Positions 54,890 through 64,000 of a stretch of DNA of 64,000 nt are shown here, one piece after another (within the stretch, counting starts at the first letter, position 1; each line of letters starts with the position of its first letter). The notes under the pieces were generated by a model. It was not told the origin of the DNA. It did not search any database and saw only the letters and a program-made list of their open reading frames with translations. The DNA is from Diphasiastrum complanatum (Eukaryota; Streptophyta; Lycopodiopsida; Lycopodiales; Lycopodiaceae): the NCBI GenBank assembly GCA_029204225.1, contig CM055103.1, forward strand, positions 4,148,500 through 4,212,499, read 5' to 3'. A program made the translations under genes and the position numbers.

Positions 54890-56190
54890 AAGTTCTTGAA
54901 GTCTCCCACTTTTCGCTCTAGTCTCGACCGAGTGTCTGGCTCCATTCTCAACCAAGACTTCATGTTTCAAACCTGGCCGAGTCCCACAACTTACACTAGA
55001 CCGAGCCGAGACCTATTTCATTTTGATCGGATACTGCACGTAAACTCTCAATTGAGTCTTGACTTATAATCTCGACTGAGTCCAAAGTTTCAACCTCGAC
55101 CGAAGTAATCAGTTCAAATCTCAACTGAGACTTTTTCTTGAGATCTCAACCGCCGACGATCTCATTATGATTTCGACCGAATATCTCTACTTCACATCTC
55201 GACCAAACCTTTCAGTCAAATCTTGATCGAATTTTTTCAGTCCGATCTCGACAAACCTTTCAATCCCAAAACTTTCAATCAAATCTTGACCGGATTTTTC
55301 CTCGATCGAGCCTCAAGTTCAGATCTCAACTGACTCATTTCTGTCAGATCTCGACCGAGTTGCCAGTTCAGATCTCAATCGAGCCTTTTTCTTAAGATCT
55401 CGACCGAGTCTCTCTGTTAAGATCTCGATCAAAAATCTCATTCAGATCTCAACCGAATATTTCTATCAGATCTCAACTGATGCCATACCTCAGATCTCAA
55501 CCGACTCTTTGTAGTGTCACCTCGACCGAACCCATTTTTCAAATCTCAACTGAGTCATTGCATTGCAGTTTCGACCGAGCTGAGTCAATTGAAAATTCAA
55601 CTCTATATTTGACTAGACCCTACTACTAGCGAATTGCCACAGTTGCCAGCTAAGTCTTTTTGCACTCCCACTACTTTTAATACTATGCCATTTGGATATA
55701 TACAAATCAAGATACTTTGATTAATATACCTTGATATATTTTAAATCTAGAGTGTTTAAAAAAACCAAAAAACAAACAGAGTTCAAGAAGCCCAAATACC
55801 CAATCCTAAGGTACTCTAGACTTTCAATATGGATCATCCTTACGGTCCGAATTCCACAGAGGATTATCCACCGCAGATGGTATCTCCCTCCACAGAACAC
55901 CGCGTCCCTTGGTCACCATCTCAACCGCGTCCATGGGTCATCATCTCGACCGTGCCAGTTGGTCACCATCTTGACCGTGCCACTTACTCAACATCTCGAC
56001 CGAGCCAGTCCTTTGTGAAGATCTCAACCGAGTCCTCTGCTTACAGTCTCAACCGATACTCAACCTTCAAATCTTGATCGGGCCGCAACAATGCCGTTTC
56101 TCAAGATTTTTGAAATCTCAACCACGTCTTCCCATTACGATGTCGACCGGATTGGGCACTTTACAAAAATCTTGACTGAGGAGATTTGAA
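54890..56190 (+). repeat. Interspersed motif array, consensus AGATCTC(G/A)ACCGAGTC, in gypsy leader
   Basis: Dozens of copies of CTC(G/A)AC(C/T)GA with flanking AGAT and GTC words recur about every 25-40 bp, from 54900 to about 55600 and again from about 55900 to 56190, separated by a less repetitive gap. The spacers differ, so it is not a simple satellite. It has no open frame of note. Confidence 0.85.
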
Positions 56191-56869
56191 GAGTGACCAT
56201 AAATATGTCAAGAACGAACACATTCTTACCTCAGCGACGTGCAAGTTTTGGAGCTTTCATGCGACAACTTTCTAGCAATTTTCTTGCACACATCCTCACT
56301 CCTCCACTCCATCGATCACTCATACTTCAGACATTTCGTTCATTGACTATCACGTGATACCATCTTGTCATGATTTCAAGCACCATCGGACAGCTAGCCA
56401 TCCAGGATGGCCATGCAATTGCCATGAGACCCACAAGCAACATGTGTTTTATCTGTGGCAAAATGGGACATCTCATGGTCAAATGTAAAGTGACAAACCA
56501 TGTTGGGCACTTAGTGGGCCTAGATTAGCATTTTCTTGCTTTTTAGCTTGCATGCATTCATTTTGTGATTTTTGCTTGTGGAATGGATGCGTGGGGGGTA
56601 GTTTAGTGTGGAGTAGAGGTTAGATTTGTTGTTTTTTCATGATTTGTTGCTTGTGTGATCTGTGGAGGGAGATTTAGAGGTGAAAAACATCAGATCCCAG
56701 CACTCTATCCCTTCCATAAATTCTAAAAATCAGAAAAATTAGAAAAAACCATGTAGTTTTGACAAATTGTCTAGAAAAGAGCCCAAAAACAACCTATCAA
56801 ACCTCATAACTTTCTGATCTGCTCAAACCAAACTTTGCCCACCTGGCAGTACGTTCTGCCACACCATCA

Positions 56870-57735
56870 GTACCTACAACTAGTCAGGCGAAGGTTATTT
56901 CCCAGCCAGTTTTCCAAAATTGCCAAAAAAAATAGCCCAAAAAAATGAAAAAACCTTTGTAAAAAATGTCCAGAATCTCACAGTAGTCCAAAACACCCCA
57001 GACAACCTTTGCCCAACTTCATTTTCAGCTTCAGAGCCATCATGGAGGTTGGCGAAGGTTAATATTGAGTGTACGAGCTCTGGCGAAGGTTCTTGCTCAC
57101 CAAAAATAGGAATTTGCCATCAGAACCCTTGCCAACTTCAATATCTGCAAAAGTACTTACTGTAAACCTTCGCCAGTTTGCCAGTAGCTACTTTTCCATG
57201 TTTTCTAGCTTCAGTGAAGTCGGTGAAGGTTAATATTGAGAATAAGTAGTCAGGCGAACGTTTCCAGTACTCAGAGAGAAATTTAAGTCCCTTGAACCTT
57301 CGCCAACCTTCATAAACCTTCGCCAGTATATCATTAATCTTGGCCGAGCTCAGAATAGTCATAAAACATTGTTTTGAAATATCTGTGAAGAGGGTGAAGG
57401 TTAATATTACCTATAACTAGTCCAACGGACATTTCAAGCTCTCTAAAGTGCCAAATTGCCTTCTGAACCTTCGCCAGACTATTTTTTGCCATGATAATCT
57501 TCGCCTAATCTTTGCCAGCCCTCTGATCATCAATCTGTACTTTCCAGCATCTCAGCGAAGGTTACTCTCCATCAGAAGGATAGTGGCAAAGGGTCTCACT
57601 CCAAATCGTGTCCAAATTGTTTTCAGAACCTTCGCTGAACCATCCTTCGCCAACAAGAACCTTCGCCGAGCTCCGTAAAGTGGTAATACACTGTGATAAA
57701 ACATATATCAGTCAGGCGAAGGTTTTTGTTAAGAA
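56870..57735 (+). repeat. Interspersed motif array AACCTTCGCC/GGCGAAGGTT, both orientations, in gypsy leader
   Basis: About 18 copies, some with one or two changes, occur in about 850 bp, in both orientations and often followed by AATATTGAG. Similar copies appear in the leader of family C (for example GGCGAAGGTTACTTCC near 45165). They end shortly before the gag region. Confidence 0.88.
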
Positions 57736-58053
57736 AATCCAAAAAATTATTGAAACTACTAGTGACTTGACCCCACCCGCCCCGGCACCACCGAGGCCAT
57801 CTATCACTCACCATTGTTGCCAATTGTGCCGTTACAACATCCATTTTTTTGTGTGTGATCAACTCCATTCAAATATGTGCCACCATACACTCATCTCTCA
57901 ATAACCATTTCAAATGTCATCTTGTAAAATTTGTTAGTTATTCGTGTTCCTTTCATCCGTTCCAATCATCAACCACTGATCAGCACCCGAACAAGATCCA
58001 CTTAGATCCACTGTTGCCATATACCTTCACATTGTATCAAATCTGCACAGTGA

Positions 58054-59050
58054 ATGAGATTGAGATATGGTAGAATACTACCTACAGAGAATCCAGAGCT
58101 ACATCAAGCAGCAGCGGAAGAGTTCCGACCAAATCAGCCAAATCCAATGGATCAAAATATTCCTATGCCAGCGGTACCTCTACAAGCAATCAGAAGACCT
58201 CCCAGATTGGAATTGCCCAAATTTGATGGATCCACAGATCCTATCAGATTCTTGCAGATCTATGGGCAAGCATGTGAGATCTATGGTGAAACCACCTCGG
58301 TAGAAAAACTGAAGCTGTTTCCAATGTCCTTGACAGGAGCGGCTTTAGATTGGTTTTTCAATCAGACAACACAAGAACGAACAGACTGAGAAGTGGTAAA
58401 AGCAGCTTTAATCATCAGATTTAAGTGGCAGAAGTTTCTTGAAGACCCGTTCCTCTTGCTTAGCAAAATCAAGATGGCAAAAAGAGAAAGGGTCAGAGAC
58501 TACATCGAACGGATCAAACACCTGAGATCCGAGTGTAATGTGGAGCTTACTCCTGATCATGCGGTCATTATGTGGTTCCTAGCGGGACTACCTAGAAGCA
58601 TCAGACGAGAGCTGAAAAGATGGGAGAAATATGCCACATTGCACGACGCTATGGAAGACGCAATGAGAGAAGAAGATGAAGGATCAGATGATGATTCTAC
58701 ACCAGGAACTACATCTCTTCATGCTTCAACTCCTTCAATTGCATCAACCTCAGCCTCTACAAGCTTGTCCAATGAATCGATGATGGAATAGATCATGAAG
58801 TTACACAAGCAGCAGATGGAGCAGCTCACAGTCCAATTTGACCAAAAAACTTAAGGCTCTTCAAAATACTATAGCACTACAACTAAATCCTTATCAGCAG
58901 CAGTATCCTCAATAAGACAATGTTTGGTATCCCATTTGTACCCAAAATCACACTACCAACGAGTGTCCGGTACTGAAGCAGAATTTGAAGCTGATGCACA
59001 GATATTGTCATCTGTGCAATGCGTCCTCGCACGACACTGCATATTGCCCC
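58054..59050 (+). pseudogene. Gypsy gag (family E) with zinc knuckle
   Basis: RPPRLELPKFDGSTDPIRFLQIYGQACEIYG, FPMSLTGAALDWFFNQ, then TGA at the same position as in the 46-kb gag, LIIRFKWQKFLEDPFLLLSKIKMAKRERVRDYIERIKHL and WFLAGLPRSIRRELK. An acidic Ser/Thr-rich tail follows. After a frame change a full CCHC knuckle CHLCNASSHDTAYC lies at about 59006-59047. It would package the element RNA. The 5' start may be internal, since gag homology begins about 45 codons in. Confidence 0.88.
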
Positions 59051-59130
59051 TACAACCCACGGATCATATAGCAAAAGAGAACTCAATTCTAGACCTCTTA
59101 TGCTTACCATCAAGGAGCACCTAATGCAGC

Positions 59131-59940
59131 ACCAAAGCTACAGATACTAATTAAGAGTCAATGTTTATGGAAACATTGATCAATTATAGGTGGTCTTTCA
59201 CCCCAACCATTCAGATCCCATATGGTTGTACATCATCAAGTCACTCCTCAAAGTAAAAGAATTTTTGAGGATAGAGATGTCGTGTAGGATATGGCACTAC
59301 CAACTAATGCACCTGAACAAGATAGTGATGATGGACTCAATGACACATTTTTAGAGGATCATGTGCATACTTCACAATCTAATGATGATACTGAGCGTGA
59401 TGCATGATCATCGGACGGATTGACGACACACAACACAGCTTCTCGATTTCTCTCATTGTCACCATCTCCATTAGCTTTCGAAATCTATCAATTTATTAAT
59501 AACAAAATTATATGAGATATTTGGGTAGAATTAGAGATAGACTCGTTTGGTTTGGTGGATTTGTCACATGATGATGCGGCAAATGATAACGAGGAATTAG
59601 CAAATGAGTAAGTGAGACACTACAATGTATTGCAGCTTATTGTAATATTAATCGAATTGCTCACATATGCAATTGCACTTTATTATTTGATTAGTTGACA
59701 TCAAATAAGAAGTTGACACATGTGAGTACACAAGTTGTGGTCATGATATTGTTGTGATACACAAATTTCTTTATTCACTTGTGTATATGGGCACTATTGT
59801 TGATAGATATGGAATTTGATGTGTTGATAAACAACAACTTTCAAAAGTGCCATCCACTTACATTTTGTGACATTCCGAGCTTTATACGGAGGGGTCTTTT
59901 TTTCATCAATCATGGTATTACTCTCGGTTAGCAGAGTATT
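59131..59940. other. Non-coding stretch, nothing recognised
   Basis: A short acidic frame near 59287-59405 (DSDDGLNDTFLEDHVHTSQ) shows codon-like text without a clear start and may be a remnant of an element. The rest is AT-rich and unassigned. Confidence 0.4.
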
Positions 59941-59963
59941 CTGGAATGCCTCTTGGCATCCTT

Positions 59964-60100
59964 AACCCTCCCTATAACCCTATCTATAACCCTCCCTATA
60001 ATTCTCTCCATAACCCTCTTTGTGGACCTCTGTATAACTCTCGATTTGTAGGGATTTTTGAAATGTCTCAGGCCTCCCTATAACCCTCCCTATAAGTCTT
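59964..60100. repeat. Short minisatellite, unit near CCCTCCCTATAA
   Basis: About six units of CCCT(C/A)(C/T)CTATAA(T/C) lie from 59964 to about 60005, partly degenerate copies continue to 60035, and more lie at 60074-60100. The unit is not the plant telomere repeat TTTAGGG, although both contain CCCT. Confidence 0.7.
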
Positions 60101-61332
60101 TAAAAAACATGTTCAAGTTTGCAAGGCTTATACCGAGGCCACCCTACGGACCCGACGATCAAGCTTTCTGCTTCTATCTTCAAAAAAATGATGCAATTTC
60201 TCATAGCGAAGCAAAGAGACTCGTAATAGTAGTGGTACTAACAACCCACATGTTGGGATAAATATTTTCATGTATTGATAACTACATCAAAACAAACAAT
60301 GAGTTATTGCTTAGAATATATTGGAAAAAGAAAACCTATGCATTTGGTCATATATCTCAAAGGAAAGCTTCATAGATTTCAATTATGCCTCGGTGAGAAA
60401 GAATGTCTGAGACTCAATGTAATTTCACTTAAAAGCCGTTAGATGTTATTTACTTTGGACAAAAGTGATCATATACACAAACAGAAATGCTAGATCCACA
60501 ACTAGTTTACAAGATCAGAACACATGATATTCCAATTCAAGATATGACAAAAAGCATGAATACGCTCATTAATTGACCAAATATTTTTAAGAAATCTATC
60601 AAAGCCAAACGATTGGAGAATATAAAATAATTAATTGACCAAATATTTTTAGGAAATCTATCAAAGACAAAGGATTGGAGAATATAAAATAAGATTGCAG
60701 TCGATTTGCTTATGATTGAACAATACAGTAGATACTTACTGCATCTAGGTTCTCAAGAGGATTTGACACAAGTGGATACTTGAGTTACAATCTTAAAAAT
60801 TGACCCTCATAGATAGGATACTACATAAAAAGTGAGGTGAGATGACAACTATAAAGACATATAACTCCAAATGAGGTACCATTTGTATCACAAGAATGCC
60901 ATGACTTTGCATGAGGAGGACATTTTTCAGGATTGACCATTGAACATAAGATTTTGAGGTCTGGGTAGCACACTCTTTCTAAGACTGCACAAGAAAAAAA
61001 AAGGAGAGACCGAACTGAATTGGTGTAAGACATTGTAATGTAAATGGTTGCAATATATCAAGCCTTGACATAAAGCTTTTAGATTCAAAACTATGTGAAG
61101 ATTATGAATTTACTCATGTTTGATGCAGCCTCATCAGTGGGAATGATAGCAGACTACATAAATTATAGTCTACACATGAAACCTGCAACCAAATACCCAT
61201 CAGCCAAGCACAATGGATGATGTTAGCTCTTTGTGAAAATTAGTATTCATGCTAGCTAGCTCTCTTGTTAGCTCTTTTTAAAATTAAATCAGTTGAATAC
61301 AGCTGGTTACTTTATCATGTTAAAAGGCTTCA
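60101..61332. other. 3' flank of the SLAC-like gene, one 62-bp tandem duplication
   Basis: TTAATTGACCAAATATTTTT begins at 60569 and again at 60631, each followed by AGAAATCTATCAAAG-type sequence, giving two units of 62 bp. Otherwise the stretch holds no gene that I recognise. Confidence 0.5.
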
Positions 61333-63445
61333 CTAAACATCACACGCGCTTTTCAGCATTGTTGGCTTGGGTTTTGAAGAGTCTATGGTGTGAGCACTTA
61401 TATCGGTCAGAGAGCTGATCCTTTTAGACTTATGCTTCGTTTTATGCCTCTTTGGTGCTATTGCAATAGCCAGATCATTTGGGAACAGTGTCCCCCAAAC
61501 AAATGTATGGAAAAGGGTTAAAAGGAAGAGAGTGAAGACAACTGTCGTAGACACACAGGAAAACAAGATTGCAAGTGCCTGGGTGATGGGAGTTGTCACT
61601 TTGTTAGAATAGTGGATAGTGGCAATGGAGGCTGCAGTCATGGGGAAGGTATATGCCCACCAAGCAATAGAAAACCTGCATCAAGCACATATGAAAATAA
61701 TAAGAAAAGTAATCTACCAAGTCATAGCATGTTAATAAGATCTGGTATATACCTAGGATTGATTTCCTGCAAAAATGATTTGAGCTGTCAGTTCTGAAGG
61801 TAGAAAAGAGCAGCCCGTACTGCACTTTCTCTTAAAGGTTTAGAAAATTTACCTCAAGCCTCTGAAAAGATTGAGTCGAAGGGCCTACAAATAACACAGA
61901 AAATTGTAAATTAGAAAGTACACAATGAAGGGATTAACCTATGCGAGTTTTATTTTTTTGAAGAGCTTTAGCTTCAGATCAATATGTTCTGCCTTCTTCA
62001 TCTCTAGCTTACTGACAAACATCATGCAAAAATGAATGAATCTTACTTACAAGGGTTGTAAAGAGGAAGAGTGCAACAAAGTATAATATTTTTGACACAA
62101 AGTCAAAGTCTCCTGAAATCTCCTCCCATGCCACACTGGCTGTACTGGGAGCTGAGACAAAAAGGAAGAAAACAGGACGCAGCTCCTTGGGGAGTGACTC
62201 ATTTGTGGGTAGCCTCTGATAAAGCGTCACAAACAGCACAAGATAGTGTGCAAGACCAATGGCCCAGAAAAATATTGCTACTTCTTTCCATCCAACAGTT
62301 GCTCCCAGCAATGCACCCACAAAACTCCCCACCACGGCCAAGTGTGTGGAGGGGTTAGCTACTTTGGATAATCTTCTTTCACCGCCGGACAGCCATTGCC
62401 CGTAGATCTTGAGCTCCAAACACAATAAAGGTGCCATAAAAATACACCAAACTGCAGGATGAACAGAAGTTGCTATTGCTGAAGGCAACCCGAGAGTAAG
62501 AAACATACATGCGATCCAAGGAGCAAAGAAGTAGTTTACTCTCACTGGATGATAGTACTCCCGACGCACAGCTTCAAAGTAGAACATGCATTTCAGTATG
62601 AAGGTGGCAGAGATCATGAATGTGGCTACTAGAGCTGTGAACCATAAGAAAAGATTGATGGAGTGAGGAAGATGAAGGAAATGCATGGATGGCGTGGCCG
62701 CGAGGTGCTTCCACATTATGGTCTGGCTGCCAAGGCCGAGAGTTATCCCAAAGCTGCTGATCGGAAATCTCAGCAGGAATGGCCACTTTTGGTTACAGCA
62801 AATTTCTCTTCTTTGCTCCCCTCGGCGGTCATGCTGTGAAAATGCATGTTGCAGTTCGCTGTTTTGTGAGTTATCTGTTTGCGGTGATGCATCTGGATGC
62901 GGGCGAGCTGACTTGGTTTCGAATATCTGATAGTGCTGATTTGCAATCTCTTGATTATTGTAGGAGCTTCTTTTCGTTGCATGAAGAGCTGGGTCTGAGA
63001 AAGGGCAGTTGTCGTTTGTTAGAGGTGGAGGGATGTTGCCCTCATATAGCAACGGGTGATTCTGGCTTTGCGTGTATATCCGATCCCCACTTATAATAGG
63101 TGTGCTTGCTGGCGAGGCGCTGAAGCTGCTTTCTTGATGTTGCTGCATTTTATCTTCTGCAGATGGATGGTCTTGGCAGGCACTGGCACAGTGATATTGC
63201 AGCCAAATTGGGAAACGAATAGTCCCACAAAACAAGGGTCTTGATCCAGGATTAAAATCAGTTGCATCTTCACAGAAAGTACCACAATCAGGTTCCATAA
63301 AACCATGCCCAGATTCTGGCAGCGAAGCAGATTCTGTACACAAATCATTCTGTGAATCTTCATGGACAACCTCAAGCTCCACCGAAACTGCTAGGCTTTC
63401 AGCTAGTGCGTCTTTTGTAACTATACAATTGATGCGTGATCCCAT
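61333..63445 (-). CDS. SLAH: SLAC1/SLAH-family S-type anion channel, three exons
   Basis: Exons 63445-62051, 61884-61853 (32 bp) and 61675-61333, with GT..AG introns of 166 and 177 bp, join in phase to 589 residues. From about residue 225 the protein is a SLAC1-type TehA-fold channel of about ten helices, with family motifs WKHLAATP, FEAVRREYYHPVRVNYFFAP, KIYGQWLSGGERRLSKVANP, VLFVTLYQRLPTNESLPKEL and, across the two last introns, LRLNLFRGLRFSIAWWAYTFPMTAA. These channels pass chloride, nitrate or malate across the plasma membrane, for example in stomatal closure and long-distance nitrate transport. The first 220 residues are Ser/Gln/His-rich and unlike other families. Arabidopsis SLAC1 has 556 residues, so length is normal. 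The C-terminus is basic (KRHKTKHKSKR). Confidence 0.95.
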
Positions 63446-63796
63446 GAGAAAGAGTTGTGGTTACTCTGTGGGGTAGATTGTGAGGATGGAGGCCTCTCTA
63501 AGCTGCGTGCATGACACTGTGGAGTTTGCATGTCTGCAGCTAGCTATGTGGTGTGTGCGGCATTATGATTATCAGCTCATGGGTTACGTTTCTCCTTGCT
63601 TAGAAAGTGGGTTTTTAACACTTGGTCGCTTCAGATGAATGCTCAATTAAAAAAATCTTTCTTGGGGGGAAAGAGAGATGGCTGTTGACACATGGTTGCT
63701 GCACAATAATGCAAAAAAGCGTAGAAAGATCATGCAAAATAAGCAAAGAAAGATCATGCAAAAAGGAAGAGAGAGAGAGTGTGTGTGATTGATTGC

Positions 63797-63818
63797 AAAG
63801 AGAAAGAGAGAGAGAGGG

Positions 63819-63882
<64 letters not shown>
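63797..63882. repeat. (GA)n microsatellite upstream of the SLAC-like gene ((CT)n on its sense strand)
   Basis: A pure GA run at 63822-63882 is preceded by imperfect GA to 63797. The near end of the pure tract is about 377 bp above the ATG at 63445. It gives a spurious Ser/Leu-rich frame on the minus strand. Confidence 0.95.
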
Positions 63883-63887
<5 letters not shown>

Positions 63888-63972
63888 GTGGGTACTAGGA
63901 GAAGCTTGAAATCCGTGAGCTATGATCTGTGTGTAGGTTGGGAAAAGGTATGAACTTGTAATGAAGGAAAAC

Positions 63973-63978
63973 CACGTG
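63973..63978. promoter_or_regulatory. G-box/ABRE-like CACGTG upstream of the SLAC-like gene
   Basis: CACGTG within ACCACGTGTGCC lies about 530 bp above the ATG. A TATA-like TTTATAC (minus strand) is at the window edge. Both are short words, and the window ends before more of the promoter can be read. Confidence 0.35.
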
Positions 63979-64000
63979 TGCCATAGCATAAAAGTATAAA

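Larger units (their letters stand above)
54577..59130 (+). mobile_element. Ty3/gypsy element, family E (LTR end, PBS, long motif-rich leader, gag)
   Basis: The LTR end with a hairpin (54791-54823), PBS at 54826, a 3.2-kb leader with two motif arrays, gag at 58054-58800 and a zinc knuckle near 59003. The start of the LTR is uncertain (a TGTA at 54577 is one option). Nothing of protease or pol follows. Confidence 0.75.

Noticed and set aside
59287-59405. Acidic frame DSDDGLNDTFLEDH as a CACTA tail
   Set aside because: The acidic character resembles the tail at 42 kb, but no aligned words and no neighbouring CACTA domain support it.
61760-61785. A possible extra micro-exon in the second intron of the SLAC-like gene (between GCAG and GTATAT)
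   Set aside because: Exon 2 joins exon 3 in phase without it and gives the conserved RFSIAWWAYTFPM sequence, so it is intron.
62685-63096. Plus-strand Cys/Phe-rich frames over SLAC exon 1
   Set aside because: They are antisense shadows of the channel's N-terminal coding region.
63615-63989. A Ser/Leu-rich minus-strand open frame upstream of the SLAC-like gene
   Set aside because: Most of it is the translated (CT)n microsatellite, and the flanks have no coding character.

Overview
This is a nuclear window from a land plant with a repeat-rich genome. Three intact host genes with short, phase-consistent introns sit in about 55 kb of decayed, nested transposable elements. The genes are a CELLULOSE SYNTHASE-LIKE D gene, a SLAC1-family anion channel and an F-box/kelch gene. 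The two spliced genes read through cleanly at GT..AG junctions. No bacterial, organellar, rRNA or CRISPR signature is present. The element mix (CACTA, Ty1/copia, Ty3/gypsy, a tiny tRNA-derived SINE, long CT/GA microsatellites) fits a fern or other large-genome plant. The species cannot be fixed from the sequence, and that placement is a guess.

Layout. 1-2.2 kb: CACTA transposase remnant. 3.8-4.6 kb: degenerate minisatellite. 4.8-7.5 kb: minus-strand gypsy fragment carrying an 85-bp SINE with target-site duplications. 9.0-10.2 kb: F-box gene (+). 11.3-12.4 kb: 3' half of a copia element (-). 12.5-17.5 kb: gypsy element (-) with gag, protease, PBS and LTR. 19.6-22.1 kb: 5' half of the same copia family (+). 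22.1-29.0 kb: the longest gypsy copy (-), same family as the 4.8-7.5 kb fragment. 29.2-29.6 kb: an uninterrupted minus-strand reading frame with a histone H3/CENH3-like fold. 29.6-31.3 kb: copia 3' end and LTR (+). 34.2-38.1 kb: CSLD (-). 39.4 kb: second SINE copy. 41.2-42.1 kb: second CACTA fragment. 42.5-42.9 kb: microsatellites. 43-59 kb: a mosaic of copia and gypsy pieces with motif-rich leaders and an extra unknown reading frame at 51.2-53.6 kb. 61.3-63.4 kb: SLAC1-like channel (-).

The three host genes do not form an operon or pathway. CSLD makes cell-wall beta-glucan, typically in tip-growing or dividing cells. The SLAC/SLAH protein is a plasma-membrane anion channel. The F-box protein would be a substrate receptor of an SCF ubiquitin ligase. 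All three carry a sense-strand (CT)n tract about 380-440 bp upstream of the ATG.

The observations most worth following are the CENH3-like histone-fold reading frame embedded among transposons, the roughly 80-bp tRNA-like SINE, a 30-bp perfect fold-back made of copia coding sequence, and motif arrays (AACCTTCGCC; CTCGACCGAG) in gypsy leaders.
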